Positions 1 to 7,108 of a stretch of 11,713 nt of DNA are shown here, in pieces. The notes below the pieces were generated by a model. That model searched no databases. It was given only the letters and a program-made list of their open reading frames with translations, and was not told the DNA's origin. Made by a program: the position numbers and the translations under genes. Source of the DNA: Phenylobacterium sp. (GTDB taxonomy: Bacteria; Pseudomonadota; Alphaproteobacteria; Caulobacterales; Caulobacteraceae); contig JANXXA010000376.1 of NCBI GenBank assembly GCA_025350885.1, positions 1 through 11,713 on the forward strand. The letters run 5' to 3'. The stretch's first letter is position 1. Each line of letters starts with the position of its first letter.

Positions 1-1
1 G

Positions 2-1048
2 CTGGGCGGGACTTGGAAGCAGCGGCCGGGCGGCTCGCTGGCCCACATCGAGGGCGGCGGCGAGCGCTACATCGCTGATGCCGCCTCGCGCGCGAGCATC
101 CAGCGTCCGCTGAAGGTGATCTGCGCCTGCGGCAACGGCACGGCCGGCGCCTTCGCGCCCGAGGCTCTGCGCCGCATGGGCGTGGCGGTGGTGGTGGAGA
201 TGGACTGCAAGCTCGACTGGAATTTCCCGAAATATAATCCGAACCCGGAAGACAGCGTCATGCTGCACGCGATGTCGCAGGCGGTGCGCGAATTCGGCGC
301 CGACGTCTGCCTGGGCTTTGACGGCGACGGCGACCGCTGCGGCGTGGTGGACGACGAGGGCGAGGAGATCTTCGCCGACAAGATCGGCCTGATGCTGGCC
401 CGAGATCTTTCTTCGTTGCATCGCGACGCGACCTTCGTGGTCGATGTGAAGTCCACCGGCCTGTTCGCCACCGACGAGGTGCTGAAGGCCAACGGCGCGA
501 CGACCGTCTACTGGAAGACCGGCCACTCCTACATCAAGCGCAAGACCGCCGAGCTGGGCGCGCTGGCCGGGTTCGAGAAGTCGGGCCACTTCTTCTTCAA
601 TGCCCCGATCGGTCGGGGCTACGACGACGGCATTGTCGCCGCCGGCGCGATCCTGTCGATGCTCGACCGCAACCCGGACAGGAAGCTCTCGGACCTGCGG
701 CGCGCCCTGCCGGTCGCCTACACCTCGCTGACCATGAGCCCGCATGTGGCCGACGAGGTGAAGTATGGCCTGGTCGACGACGTGGTCGCCGAATACACCG
801 CGCTGCGCGACGCCGGCGGAACCATCCTTGGACGGAAGATCGCCGAGTTGATCACGGTGAACGGCGTCCGCGTGGCGCTGGAGGACGGCTCCTGGGTGCT
901 GGTCCGCGCCTCGTCCAACAAGCCGGAGATCGTCGTGGTGGTTGAAAGCACTCAGTCGCCGGACGACATGCGCGCCCTGTTCCACAAGGAAGTGAAGCCC
1001 CGGCTGGCCAAGCGCCCGGAGGTCGGGGCGTATAACCAGGAGATCTGA
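2..1048 (+). CDS. Phosphomannomutase/phosphoglucomutase, 5'-truncated by window edge
   Basis: Cytoplasmic alpha-D-phosphohexomutase that interconverts the 6- and 1-phosphates of mannose and/or glucose, feeding GDP-mannose or UDP-glucose synthesis. The frame is open from base 2, so 348 residues are visible; bacterial members are usually about 450-500 residues, so the N-terminus and the catalytic phosphoserine loop lie outside the window. Three family signatures are visible: the metal loop DGDGDR (nt 320-337), the sugar-specificity loop FEKSGH (nt 572-589), and the C-terminal phosphate-binding loop RASSNKPEI (nt 905-931). The first ATG inside the frame, at 116, is not the start, because family-like sequence continues upstream of it. 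The S-S-N-K-P form of the phosphate loop fits AlgC/ManB-type enzymes better than GlmM. Substrate preference (mannose versus glucose) cannot be read from this fragment. The stop is 4 bases from the stop of the convergent vapC. Confidence 0.93.
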   Translation: MGGTWKQRPGGSLAHIEGGGERYIADAASRASIQRPLKVICACGNGTAGAFAPEALRRMGVAVVVEMDCKLDWNFPKYNPNPEDSVMLHAMSQAVREFGADVCLGFDGDGDRCGVVDDEGEEIFADKIGLMLARDLSSLHRDATFVVDVKSTGLFATDEVLKANGATTVYWKTGHSYIKRKTAELGALAGFEKSGHFFFNAPIGRGYDDGIVAAGAILSMLDRNPDRKLSDLRRALPVAYTSLTMSPHVADEVKYGLVDDVVAEYTALRDAGGTILGRKIAELITVNGVRVALEDGSWVLVRASSNKPEIVVVVESTQSPDDMRALFHKEVKPRLAKRPEVGAYNQEI

Positions 1049-1052
1049 GGAC

Positions 1053-1442
1053 CTACGCCAGCGCGGACTTCACGTCGGTCCTGGGGAAATCGTCGCCCTT
1101 GAACAGCAGTCCGTCGCCTTCGATCTCCGCCAGGGCGTAGGCGAAGCAGTCGCCGAGGTTCAGCCGTCCGGCCGAGCGTTTGCCGAAGCGTCGAAAGGCC
1201 CGCGCCGCCGCCCTGGAATGATCCGCTGAGATCGTGACGACCGAAACCTGATAGGCCTCCATCAAGGCTTCGGCGTCGGCAGGCCCCCCGTCTCCGAGCA
1301 CCACGAAAGCGCGCGCCAGGACTTCCCAGTGGTTCACCGGCGTGATGCGTCCACCATGAGCCCGCAGAATTTGACGAAACGCTGGCGCTTCAGGCTCATC
1401 GAGCAGCATGGCCAGGAGCGCCGAAGCGTCCACGGCTATCAA
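1053..1442 (-). CDS. vapC: VapC-type PIN-domain ribonuclease toxin
   Basis: A 129-residue PIN-domain protein, the usual size for VapC toxins, which are Mg2+-dependent RNases that commonly cut tRNA or rRNA. The acidic metal-binding residues sit where the family has them: D5 (in VDAS), E40 (in HWEVLAR), D98 (in LNLGDCFAYALA) and D117 (in FKGDDFPRTDV), so the active site looks intact. The start is TTG, overlapping the antitoxin stop in the four bases TTGA. A GGA lies about 8 bases before it and a GAGG about 13 bases before it, neither ideal, so translational coupling to vapB is likely. The gene lies convergent to the hexose-phosphate mutase. The RNA target cannot be predicted from sequence. Confidence 0.9.
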   Translation of the reverse strand: MIAVDASALLAMLLDEPEAPAFRQILRAHGGRITPVNHWEVLARAFVVLGDGGPADAEALMEAYQVSVVTISADHSRAAARAFRRFGKRSAGRLNLGDCFAYALAEIEGDGLLFKGDDFPRTDVKSALA

Positions 1443-1696
1443 CGCGGAAATCCGTCCTCATCATAGAGATCGGCGTCCGTGAGCTCCTCACCGGTGCGCG
1501 GCAAGGCCCTTACGCGCGCCATGATTTCGTCGATTCGGCGGTCCCGGTCGGCCTGCCCGGCACGCCGACGCTCCCGCTCAAGAAACATCCGGACACCCTC
1601 GGCGACCACCTCGGTCATCGACAGGCGCGAAAGGGCAGCCGCATCGCGAATCTCGCGGACCGCCGTCTCGTTACGGATCTGGATAGGTTTCGTCAT
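1439..1696 (-). CDS. vapB: VapB-type antitoxin (PSK-family transcription factor-like)
   Basis: An 85-residue antitoxin pairing with the overlapping vapC. The N-terminal half (MTKPIQIRNETAVREIRDAA) resembles the DNA-binding part of Rv0623/PSK-type VapB proteins. The C-terminal tail, rich in acidic residues and ending DLYDEDGFPR, is the segment that in this family wraps the PIN toxin. By analogy it should neutralise VapC and autoregulate the operon. I chose the ATG at 1696 because the family homology begins there. In-frame ATGs also exist at 1711, 1738 and 1768. The one at 1738 has GGTGGA about 9 bases upstream, so a longer form is possible. The preceding sequence holds a near-palindrome that could be the operator. 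Confidence 0.85.
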   Translation of the reverse strand: MTKPIQIRNETAVREIRDAAALSRLSMTEVVAEGVRMFLERERRRAGQADRDRRIDEIMARVRALPRTGEELTDADLYDEDGFPR

Positions 1697-1706
1697 GACA
1701 GGCGGC

Positions 1707-1723
1707 TGCATATCATGATCGCA
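1707..1723. promoter_or_regulatory. Candidate vapBC autoregulatory operator
   Basis: Imperfect palindrome with an 8-base perfect core ATCATGAT (1712-1719) flanked by TGC and GCA at slightly unequal distances, 11 bases upstream of the preferred vapB start. VapBC complexes normally bind inverted repeats at this position. No convincing -35/-10 pair could be fixed around it, so this is a position-based guess. If vapB starts at one of the upstream ATGs, the element would be inside the coding sequence. Confidence 0.25.
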
Positions 1724-1830
1724 GACCCTCGCCAACATTTGGCAACTTCCACCCTTTATCCGACCCACAACTGGCGCAATCGCCGGGCGCGTGCTGAAAG
1801 CGCGGCCAGCAATCAGGTTCGAGGGTTCTC

Positions 1831-3135
1831 ATGCACGTGGCGATGATCGGGACGGGCTATGTGGGCCTGGTCAGCGGGGCCTGTTTCGCCGACTTCGGGC
1901 ACACCGTGACCTGCATCGACAAGGATGCGAGCAAGATCGAGCGCCTGAACGCCGGCGGGGTCCCGATCTTCGAGCCGGGCCTTGAGCTGCTGGTCGCCCG
2001 GAACGTCAAGGCCGGCCGCCTGTTCTTCACCACCGACGCGACCGACGCGGTGCGCCAGGCCGATGCGGTGTTCATCGCCGTCGGCACGCCCTCGCGGCGC
2101 GGCGACGGCCATGCCGACCTCTCCTACGTCTACGCCGCGGCCGAGGAGGTGGCGGGCCTGATCGACGGCTTCACCCTGGTGGTCACCAAGTCCACGGTGC
2201 CGGTCGGCACCGGGGACGAGATCGAGACGATCATCCGGCGCGTCCGACCCGACGCCGATGCGGCCGTGGTGTCCAACCCGGAATTCCTGCGCGAGGGCGC
2301 GGCGATCGAGGACTTCAAGCGTCCCGACCGCGTGGTGGTGGGCACGGACGAGCCGCGCGCCCAGGCGCTGATGCGCGAGCTCTACCGGCCGCTCTATCTC
2401 AACGAGACGCCGATCATCTTCACCAGCCGGCGCACCTCGGAGCTGATCAAATATGCGGCCAACGCGTTCCTGGCGATGAAGATCACCTTCATCAACGAAA
2501 TGGCGACCCTGTGCGAGGCGGTCGGCGCCGACGTCCAGCAGGTGGCCAAGGGCATCGGTCTCGACAAGCGGATCGGCAACAAGTTCCTCAACGCCGGCCC
2601 CGGCTACGGCGGCTCGTGTTTCCCGAAGGACACGCTGGCCCTGGTGCGCACCGCGCGCGAGGCCGGCGCGCCCGTCGAGCTGATCGAGACCACGGTGCGG
2701 GTCAACGACGCCCGCAAAAAAGCCATGGCGGCCAAGGTCGGTTCGGCCATCTCCAGCAGTCTGAAGGGCAAGACCGTCGGCGTGCTGGGCCTGACCTTCA
2801 AGCCCAATACCGACGACATGCGCGATGCGCCGTCACTGGATATCGTGCCGGCGCTGCAGGCTCAGGGCGCGCGCGTCCAAGCGTTCGATCCGGAGGGTGG
2901 TCATGAGGCGCGCCAGTTGTTGCGCGACGTGGACTTCAAGGACGACGCCTATGGCGCGGCCGAAGGCGCCGACGTCCTGGTGATCGTCACCGAATGGGAC
3001 CAGTTCCGCGCGCTCGATCTCGACCGCATCAAGCTGATCATGAAGGCCCCGGTGATGGTTGATCTGCGCAACATCTACCAGCCCGCCGACATGCGCGCCC
3101 GCGGCTTTGCCTACACCAGCGTGGGGCGGGCCTAG
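1831..3135 (+). CDS. ugd: UDP-glucose 6-dehydrogenase
   Basis: Cytoplasmic enzyme that oxidises UDP-glucose to UDP-glucuronate with two NAD+, supplying uronic acid precursors for surface polysaccharide or LPS. The product has 434 residues, normal for the bacterial family. It has an N-terminal Rossmann fold with GTGYVG (residues 7-12), a central dimerisation helix with K207 and N211 (LIKYAANAF), the catalytic cysteine C263 in GYGGSCFPKD, and a C-terminal UDP-binding domain opening with GLTFKPNTDDMRDAPS. All expected catalytic residues are present. The ATG at 1831 is supported by GAGGG five bases upstream and by the Rossmann strand beginning at residue 2. Its substrate is the product of GalU, encoded about 4.2 kb downstream. 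It is transcribed away from vapB across about 134 bases, which must hold its promoter; I could not assign one firmly. Confidence 0.97.
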   Translation: MHVAMIGTGYVGLVSGACFADFGHTVTCIDKDASKIERLNAGGVPIFEPGLELLVARNVKAGRLFFTTDATDAVRQADAVFIAVGTPSRRGDGHADLSYVYAAAEEVAGLIDGFTLVVTKSTVPVGTGDEIETIIRRVRPDADAAVVSNPEFLREGAAIEDFKRPDRVVVGTDEPRAQALMRELYRPLYLNETPIIFTSRRTSELIKYAANAFLAMKITFINEMATLCEAVGADVQQVAKGIGLDKRIGNKFLNAGPGYGGSCFPKDTLALVRTAREAGAPVELIETTVRVNDARKKAMAAKVGSAISSSLKGKTVGVLGLTFKPNTDDMRDAPSLDIVPALQAQGARVQAFDPEGGHEARQLLRDVDFKDDAYGAAEGADVLVIVTEWDQFRALDLDRIKLIMKAPVMVDLRNIYQPADMRARGFAYTSVGRA

Positions 3136-3154
3136 CCTGGTCCGCCCGCCCGGC

Positions 3155-3316
3155 TCAGTAGCCTGAGGCTCCGGTCCGCAGCAGGATCTGTCCGAGCCAG
3201 AAGGCGCCGGCCCAGAAGGCCAGGCCCAGAAGGACGACGTAGGCCAGACAGGCGATGGAGCTCGCGCTCCGTCCCGTCGACCGCACCGCACGCCCGAAAG
3301 CGAGGTGGCGAGCCAT
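3155..3316 (-). CDS. Small single-span membrane protein (53 aa), unknown function
   Basis: Short gene that length filters would miss. The product starts MARHLAFGRAVRSTGR, a basic N-terminus with five arginines and one histidine. A hydrophobic run follows, from about residue 21 to 46 (ACLAYVVLLGLAFWAG, then AFWLGQILL), and it ends RTGASGY. The positive-inside rule predicts a cytoplasmic N-terminus with one inner-membrane helix, too long and without the cleavage-site features of a typical signal peptide. Support for a real gene: GGGAG exactly five bases before the ATG (3322-3326), strong G/C bias at third positions, and a coherent membrane profile. It follows glmM on the same strand 113 bases downstream, past a hairpin, so it may have its own promoter. 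I do not recognise a family and assign no function. Confidence 0.62.
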   Translation of the reverse strand: MARHLAFGRAVRSTGRSASSIACLAYVVLLGLAFWAGAFWLGQILLRTGASGY

Positions 3317-3403
3317 AACTTCTCCCAAGCACCCTGTGCCAGTCCACCCCGGTCGAGCGGCGTGAACATTACCAGACTGTCACAATGCCTGGAGCTTGGA
3401 TAG

Positions 3404-3428
3404 GCCCTTCGCCCGAGAGGGGAAGGGC
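3404..3428 (-). terminator. Hairpin immediately after glmM stop, possible terminator
   Basis: Inverted repeat one base beyond the glmM stop. The 7-base arms GCCCTTC and GAAGGGC enclose an inner CCC/GGG stem with one bulged base and a 4-base loop, about 10 pairs in total. No U-tract follows in the glmM direction, so it is not a canonical intrinsic terminator; it may act with Rho or protect the mRNA 3' end. Confidence 0.45.
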
Positions 3429-3429
3429 G

Positions 3430-4782
3430 TCAGGCGGCGGCTTTTTTGACCGCGCCGGCGATCTCCCTGACCACCTGGGCGACCAGCTTTTCGTCATCGC
3501 CCTCGGCCATGATGCGGATCAAGGGCTCGGTGCCGGAGGCGCGGACCAGCAGGCGGCCGGAGCCGTTGAGCCGATGCTCGGCCTCGGCGATCGAGGCCAT
3601 CACCTCGGCGTTCTCCAAGGGCTTGCCGCCGAGGAATCGGACGTTCTCCAGCTTCTGCGGCACCGGTTCGAACTGGCGGGCCAGCGCGCTCATCGGCTGG
3701 TCGCTCTGGCGCAGCACGGTCAGCACCTGCAGCGCCGCCAGCAGCCCGTCGCCGGTGGTCGAGAAGTCGGAGAGGATGATGTGGCCGGACTGTTCGCCGC
3801 CCAGGTTGAAGTCGCCCTCGCGCATCCGCACCATCACCGCGCGGTCGCCGACGGCGGTGCGTTCCAGCGTCAGCTCGCGCTGCGCCAGGAAGCGTTCAAG
3901 CCCCAGGTTGGACATCACCGTGGCCACCACGCCACCGCCGCGCAGTTTGCCGCGGCCCGCCCAGTCGGCGGCGATCAGCGCCATGATCTGGTCGCCGTCG
4001 ACCACCTGGCCCTTCTCGTCGCAGATCACCAGGCGGTCGGCGTCGCCGTCCAGCGCGATGCCGATATCGGCGCGGTATTCCTTCACCGCCCGGGCCATGG
4101 CCTCGGGATGGGTGGAGCCGCACTCCTCGTTGATGTTCGATCCGTTGGGCTCGACGCCGACCTTCACCACCTCGGCTCCCAGTTCGTAGAGCACCACGGG
4201 GGCGACCTTGTAGGCGGCGCCATGGGCGCAATCGATCACCACCCGCAGGCCCGCCAGGCTGAGGCGGCGCGGGAAGGTCGCCTTGGCGATCTCCACATAG
4301 CGCGCCTGGGAATCATCGACCCGGGCCACCCGGCCGAGCGCCGTCGGCCCGGCCAGGCCATCGGCCAGGCCTTGGTCCATCAGCGCCTCGATCTCCACTT
4401 CGCGCTCATCGGAGAGCTTGTAGCCGTCGGGCCCGAACAGCTTGATGCCATTGTCGATATAGGCGTTGTGCGAAGCCGAGATCATCACCCCCAGGTCGGC
4501 GCGCAGCGACCGCGTCATCATCGCCACCCCCGGCGTCGGCATCGGCCCCAGCAGGCGGACATCCATGCCGACGCTGGCAAAACCGGCCACCAGGGCCGGT
4601 TCGATCATGTAGCCCGACAGCCGGGTGTCCTTGCCGATCACCACCAGGTGGCGGCGGTCGTCCTTGGACATGAACAGCTTGCCCGCCGCCATGCCCACCC
4701 GCAGCGCCACCTCGGCGGTCATGGGAAAGCGGTTGGCCTGGCCGCGAATGCCGTCGGTGCCGAAGTAGGCGCGCTTGCTCAT
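3430..4782 (-). CDS. glmM: Phosphoglucosamine mutase
   Basis: Converts glucosamine-6-phosphate to glucosamine-1-phosphate in the cytoplasm, the step between GlmS and GlmU on the way to UDP-GlcNAc for peptidoglycan and lipid A. The product has 450 residues, normal for GlmM. The N-terminal FGTDGIRG (residues 7-14) is the GlmM hallmark. The catalytic phosphoserine is S104 in ISASHN, the metal loop is DGDADR (245-250), the substrate loop is GGEQSGH (328-334), and the phosphate loop is [10 protein letters not shown] (414-423). All are intact. The motif reads SASHNAY rather than SASHNP, which leaves the catalytic serine unchanged. The ATG at 4782 places the FGTDG motif at the usual distance from the N-terminus. 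It is divergent from glmS across 124 bases, so the two consecutive steps could share control. Confidence 0.97.
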   Translation of the reverse strand: MSKRAYFGTDGIRGQANRFPMTAEVALRVGMAAGKLFMSKDDRRHLVVIGKDTRLSGYMIEPALVAGFASVGMDVRLLGPMPTPGVAMMTRSLRADLGVMISASHNAYIDNGIKLFGPDGYKLSDEREVEIEALMDQGLADGLAGPTALGRVARVDDSQARYVEIAKATFPRRLSLAGLRVVIDCAHGAAYKVAPVVLYELGAEVVKVGVEPNGSNINEECGSTHPEAMARAVKEYRADIGIALDGDADRLVICDEKGQVVDGDQIMALIAADWAGRGKLRGGGVVATVMSNLGLERFLAQRELTLERTAVGDRAVMVRMREGDFNLGGEQSGHIILSDFSTTGDGLLAALQVLTVLRQSDQPMSALARQFEPVPQKLENVRFLGGKPLENAEVMASIAEAEHRLNGSGRLLVRASGTEPLIRIMAEGDDEKLVAQVVREIAGAVKKAAA

Positions 4783-4906
4783 CGAGTTCTCACGAAACGA
4801 TCCGAAACCCAGATTTTATCGACGTGCGTTTGGGCAATGGTAAAGCCGCATCCACGCGCGGCCCGATACCCCGCGACGCAGCTACCACAAAAGGACGCCA
4901 AACCCC
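4783..4906. promoter_or_regulatory. Divergent glmM/glmS promoter region
   Basis: This 124-base gap must hold both promoters and 5' leaders. On the minus strand, TTTACC and GATAAA separated by 18 bases are a weak sigma-70-like candidate for glmM. A direct repeat CGAAAC-GATC-CGAAAC (4793-4808, 10-base period) sits just upstream of the glmM start. I see nothing resembling a glmS ribozyme, which in any case belongs to Gram-positive glmS leaders. Confidence 0.35.
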
Positions 4907-6727
4907 ATGTGCGGCATCATCGGCATCGTCGGCGTCCACTCTGTGCAGGAGCGGTTGATCGACAGCCTTAAGCGGCTCGAGTACCGCGGCTACGATTCCG
5001 CCGGCGTGGCGGGGATCGTCGACGGCCACGTGCAGCGCCGCCGCGCGGCCGGCAAGATCCGCGCGCTGGAGGCGGTTCTGGTCGCCGATCCGCTGAACGC
5101 CACCGTCGGTATCGGCCACACCCGCTGGGCGACCCATGGCGCGCCGACCACCCGCAATGCCCACCCGCAGACCGCCGGGCGGGTGACCCTGGTGCACAAC
5201 GGCATCATCGAGAACTATGCCGATCTGCGCGACATGCTGAAGGCCGAGGGCCGGACCTTCGAGAGCGAGACCGACACCGAGGTTATCGCCGCCCTGATCG
5301 ATTTCGAACTTGGCAGCGGCAAACCCCCGCTGGGCGCGCTGAAAGCGGCGCTGGACCAGCTCCGCGGGGCCTACGCCATCGGTGTGCTGATCGACGGCGA
5401 GGACGACCTGATCCTGGGCGCGCGCAAGGGCAGCCCGCTGGTTGTCGGCTATGGCGACGGCGAGATGTTCCTGGGCTCCGACGCCCTGGCGGTGGGGCCG
5501 TTCACCAACCGCATCGCCTATCTGGAGGAGGGTGACTACGTCGCTATCGACCATAAGTCGGCGAAAATCTTCGACCGCAACGGCGCCGCGGCCCCGCGCC
5601 CGGTGCGCACCGTCGCCGCCTCCGCGGCGCTGGTGGACAAGGGCAACTACCGCCACTTCATGGAAAAAGAGATCCACGATCAGCCGGAGGGCTGCCAGCG
5701 GACCATCGCGGCCTATGTGGACACCCTGACCGAGCGTGCGGCGATGCCCGGCGGTGTCGATTTCGCCAACCTGTCGCGCATCCAGATCGTCGCCTGTGGC
5801 ACCTCCTATATCGCCGGCCTGCTGGGCAAGTACCTGATCGAACACCTGGCCGACCTGCCGGTAGACGTCGAGATCGCTTCGGAATTCCGCTATCGGCAAC
5901 CCGCACTGCGGGCCGACGCCCTGGTCATTGCCATGTCGCAGTCCGGCGAGACCGCCGACACCCTGGCGGCGCTGCGCTATTGCCAGGCCAGGGGGATGCC
6001 CAGCGCCTGCGTGGTCAACGCCATTGAATCGACCATGGCTCGCGAGGTCGATGTGGTCTGGCCGATCCATTGCGGTCCCGAGATCGGCGTGGCCTCGACC
6101 AAGGCGTTCACCGCCCAGATCAGCGTGCTAACGGCGCTGGCGGTGGCCGCCGCCCGGGCGCGGGGACGGGTCGATTCCGCCGAGGAGCAGCGGCTGGTGC
6201 GTGTGCTGCTGGGCGCGCCGCGGCTGATCGCCGAATCCATCGACCTCGAGGACGCGGTCAAGGCGGTGGCGGTGGAGATCTCAAAGGCCCGCGACGTGCT
6301 CTACCTCGGACGCGGCCCGATGTATCCGCTGGCCCTGGAAGGCGCGCTGAAGCTGAAGGAAATCAGTTACATCCACGCCGAGGGCTACGCCGCCGGAGAA
6401 CTGAAGCACGGACCTATCGCACTGGTCGACGAGCAGACGCCGATCGTCATCCTGGCGCCCTTCGACAGCTATTTCGAAAAGTCGGCCTCGAACATGAGCG
6501 AGGTGATGGCGCGCGGCGGCCAAGTGGTGTTCATCACCGATCCCGAGGGCCAGCGCCACGCCCCGGCCGGTGCGCGGGTGGTGGTCACCGCGCCGCAGTG
6601 CGATCCGCTGATCGCCCCGCTGGTGATGGCCGCCCCGATCCAGTTGCTCGCCTACTATGTCGCCGTCCAGAAGGGCGCCGACGTCGACCAGCCGAGAAAT
6701 CTGGCCAAGTCCGTCACTGTGGAATAG
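4907..6727 (+). CDS. glmS: Glutamine--fructose-6-phosphate aminotransferase (isomerizing)
   Basis: Makes glucosamine-6-phosphate from fructose-6-phosphate with glutamine as the ammonia donor; this is the entry step of amino-sugar synthesis. The product has 606 residues, close to the roughly 609 of E. coli GlmS. The N-terminal glutaminase domain (about 1-240) begins MCGIIGIVG, with C2 exposed as the nucleophile after Met removal, and carries HTRWATHG and HNGIIENY. Two SIS sugar-isomerase domains follow, with ACGTSY (296-301), SQSGETADT, and the catalytic segment E485 to H501 (HAEGYAAGELKHGP). The C-terminus ends with the conserved LAKSVTVE tail that closes the active site. The start is fixed by the need for Cys at position 2; an AAGGA lies 11 bases upstream, somewhat far. 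The last codon and stop fall in a 29-base tandem duplication. Confidence 0.98.
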   Translation: MCGIIGIVGVHSVQERLIDSLKRLEYRGYDSAGVAGIVDGHVQRRRAAGKIRALEAVLVADPLNATVGIGHTRWATHGAPTTRNAHPQTAGRVTLVHNGIIENYADLRDMLKAEGRTFESETDTEVIAALIDFELGSGKPPLGALKAALDQLRGAYAIGVLIDGEDDLILGARKGSPLVVGYGDGEMFLGSDALAVGPFTNRIAYLEEGDYVAIDHKSAKIFDRNGAAAPRPVRTVAASAALVDKGNYRHFMEKEIHDQPEGCQRTIAAYVDTLTERAAMPGGVDFANLSRIQIVACGTSYIAGLLGKYLIEHLADLPVDVEIASEFRYRQPALRADALVIAMSQSGETADTLAALRYCQARGMPSACVVNAIESTMAREVDVVWPIHCGPEIGVASTKAFTAQISVLTALAVAAARARGRVDSAEEQRLVRVLLGAPRLIAESIDLEDAVKAVAVEISKARDVLYLGRGPMYPLALEGALKLKEISYIHAEGYAAGELKHGPIALVDEQTPIVILAPFDSYFEKSASNMSEVMARGGQVVFITDPEGQRHAPAGARVVVTAPQCDPLIAPLVMAAPIQLLAYYVAVQKGADVDQPRNLAKSVTVE

Positions 6728-6777
6728 CGGCCGGCAAGAACCGGCGGGTGGAATAGCGGCCGACAGGGACCGGCGGG
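6720..6777. repeat. 29-bp tandem duplication spanning the glmS stop codon
   Basis: Two adjacent 29-base units, 6720-6748 and 6749-6777, differ at three positions. Each starts TGGAATAGCGGCCG and ends ACCGGCGGG. The first contains the glmS stop codon TAG (6725-6727). It also contains a small hairpin GCCGG-CAAGAA-CCGGC (6730-6745), which substitutions in the second unit weaken to four pairs. Confidence 0.8.
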
Positions 6778-6785
6778 CAATGGCG

Positions 6786-6822
6786 CCCCAAAAGCAAACG
6801 GCCGCCCGGTGAGGGGCGGCCG
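6786..6822 (-). terminator. GC-rich hairpin terminator of the lipoprotein gene
   Basis: Perfect 9-base arms CGGCCGCCC (6799-6807) and GGGCGGCCG (6814-6822) with a 6-base loop. Read on the minus strand, the stem is followed by TTTGCTTTTGG, a broken U-tract, so it looks like an intrinsic terminator for the lipoprotein gene. In the glmS direction no T-run follows directly, though the stem could still pause or bound that transcript. Confidence 0.6.
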
Positions 6823-6827
6823 CGCTC

Positions 6828-6851
6828 AGTCTGACTTTTGAGAGTCGGACT
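6828..6851. terminator. Second hairpin in the glmS/lipoprotein convergent gap
   Basis: Arms AGTCTGACT (6828-6836) and AGTCGGACT (6843-6851) pair over 9 positions with one G-T wobble and a 6-base loop. The right arm ends at the last base of the lipoprotein stop codon. It lies directly between that stop and the GC-rich terminator, giving two stacked stems that may form a compound or bidirectional transcript end. Confidence 0.45.
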
Positions 6852-7108
6852 TACTTCTTTTCCGGCGCAGCGGCCATCGCGGCGGCGGGCGCGGCAGCGG
6901 CGGCGGCGGCCGGAGCAGCAGCAGCAGCGGCGGCGGGAGCAGCGGCTTCGGCAGCGGCCGGAGCAGCGGCTTCAGCAGCGGCGGGCGCAGCAGCGGCAGC
7001 GGCGTCAGCGGCCGGAGCAGCGGCTTCATCAGCCTTCTTGGCGCAGGCGGACAGGCTCAAGGCCAGACCGGCGGCGACGGCGACGGAGGTAAGGATACGC
7101 ATGTTCAT
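6851..7108 (-). CDS. Small Ala/Pro octad-repeat lipoprotein (85 aa)
   Basis: Predicted envelope lipoprotein of unknown function. The N-terminus is a lipoprotein signal peptide (MNMRILTSVAVAAGLALSLS) with lipobox LSAC and acylated C22. Alanine at the second position after the cysteine avoids the Asp retention signal, which favours the outer membrane. The 64-residue mature part starts CAKKADEAAAP, is mostly alanine, and carries prolines at residues 42, 50, 58, 66, 74 and 82, an exact 8-residue period of the form PAAAxAAA with x = E, E, A, A, M. It ends with P-E-K-K. The ATG at 7108 is chosen over upstream in-frame starts because GGGGAG lies seven bases before it and the signal peptide begins there. 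Size and Lys C-terminus recall Braun lipoprotein, but there is no evident homology. Transcribed convergently to glmS and divergently from galU. Confidence 0.82.
   Translation of the reverse strand: MNMRILTSVAVAAGLALSLSACAKKADEAAAPAADAAAAAAPAAAEAAAPAAAEAAAPAAAAAAAPAAAAAAAPAAAMAAAPEKK

Noticed and set aside
4783..4906. glmS ribozyme/riboswitch upstream of glmS
   Set aside because: The 124-base gap shows no recognisable ribozyme core, and these elements are known from Gram-positive glmS leaders.
3385..4971. A 528-codon open frame on the plus strand opposite glmM
   Set aside because: It is a mirror of glmM: in high-GC DNA the antisense frame lacks stops. The protein is His/Gln/Arg-rich low-quality sequence with no domain, and glmM is unmistakable.
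4790..6070. A 426-codon open frame on the minus strand opposite glmS
   Set aside because: Antisense shadow of glmS with no recognisable domain and composition typical of reversed high-GC codons.
6860..7030. Repetitive GCN-rich DNA as a CRISPR array or noncoding satellite
   Set aside because: It is in-frame coding repeat for PAAAxAAA octads; there are no uniform repeats with unique spacers and no cas genes.
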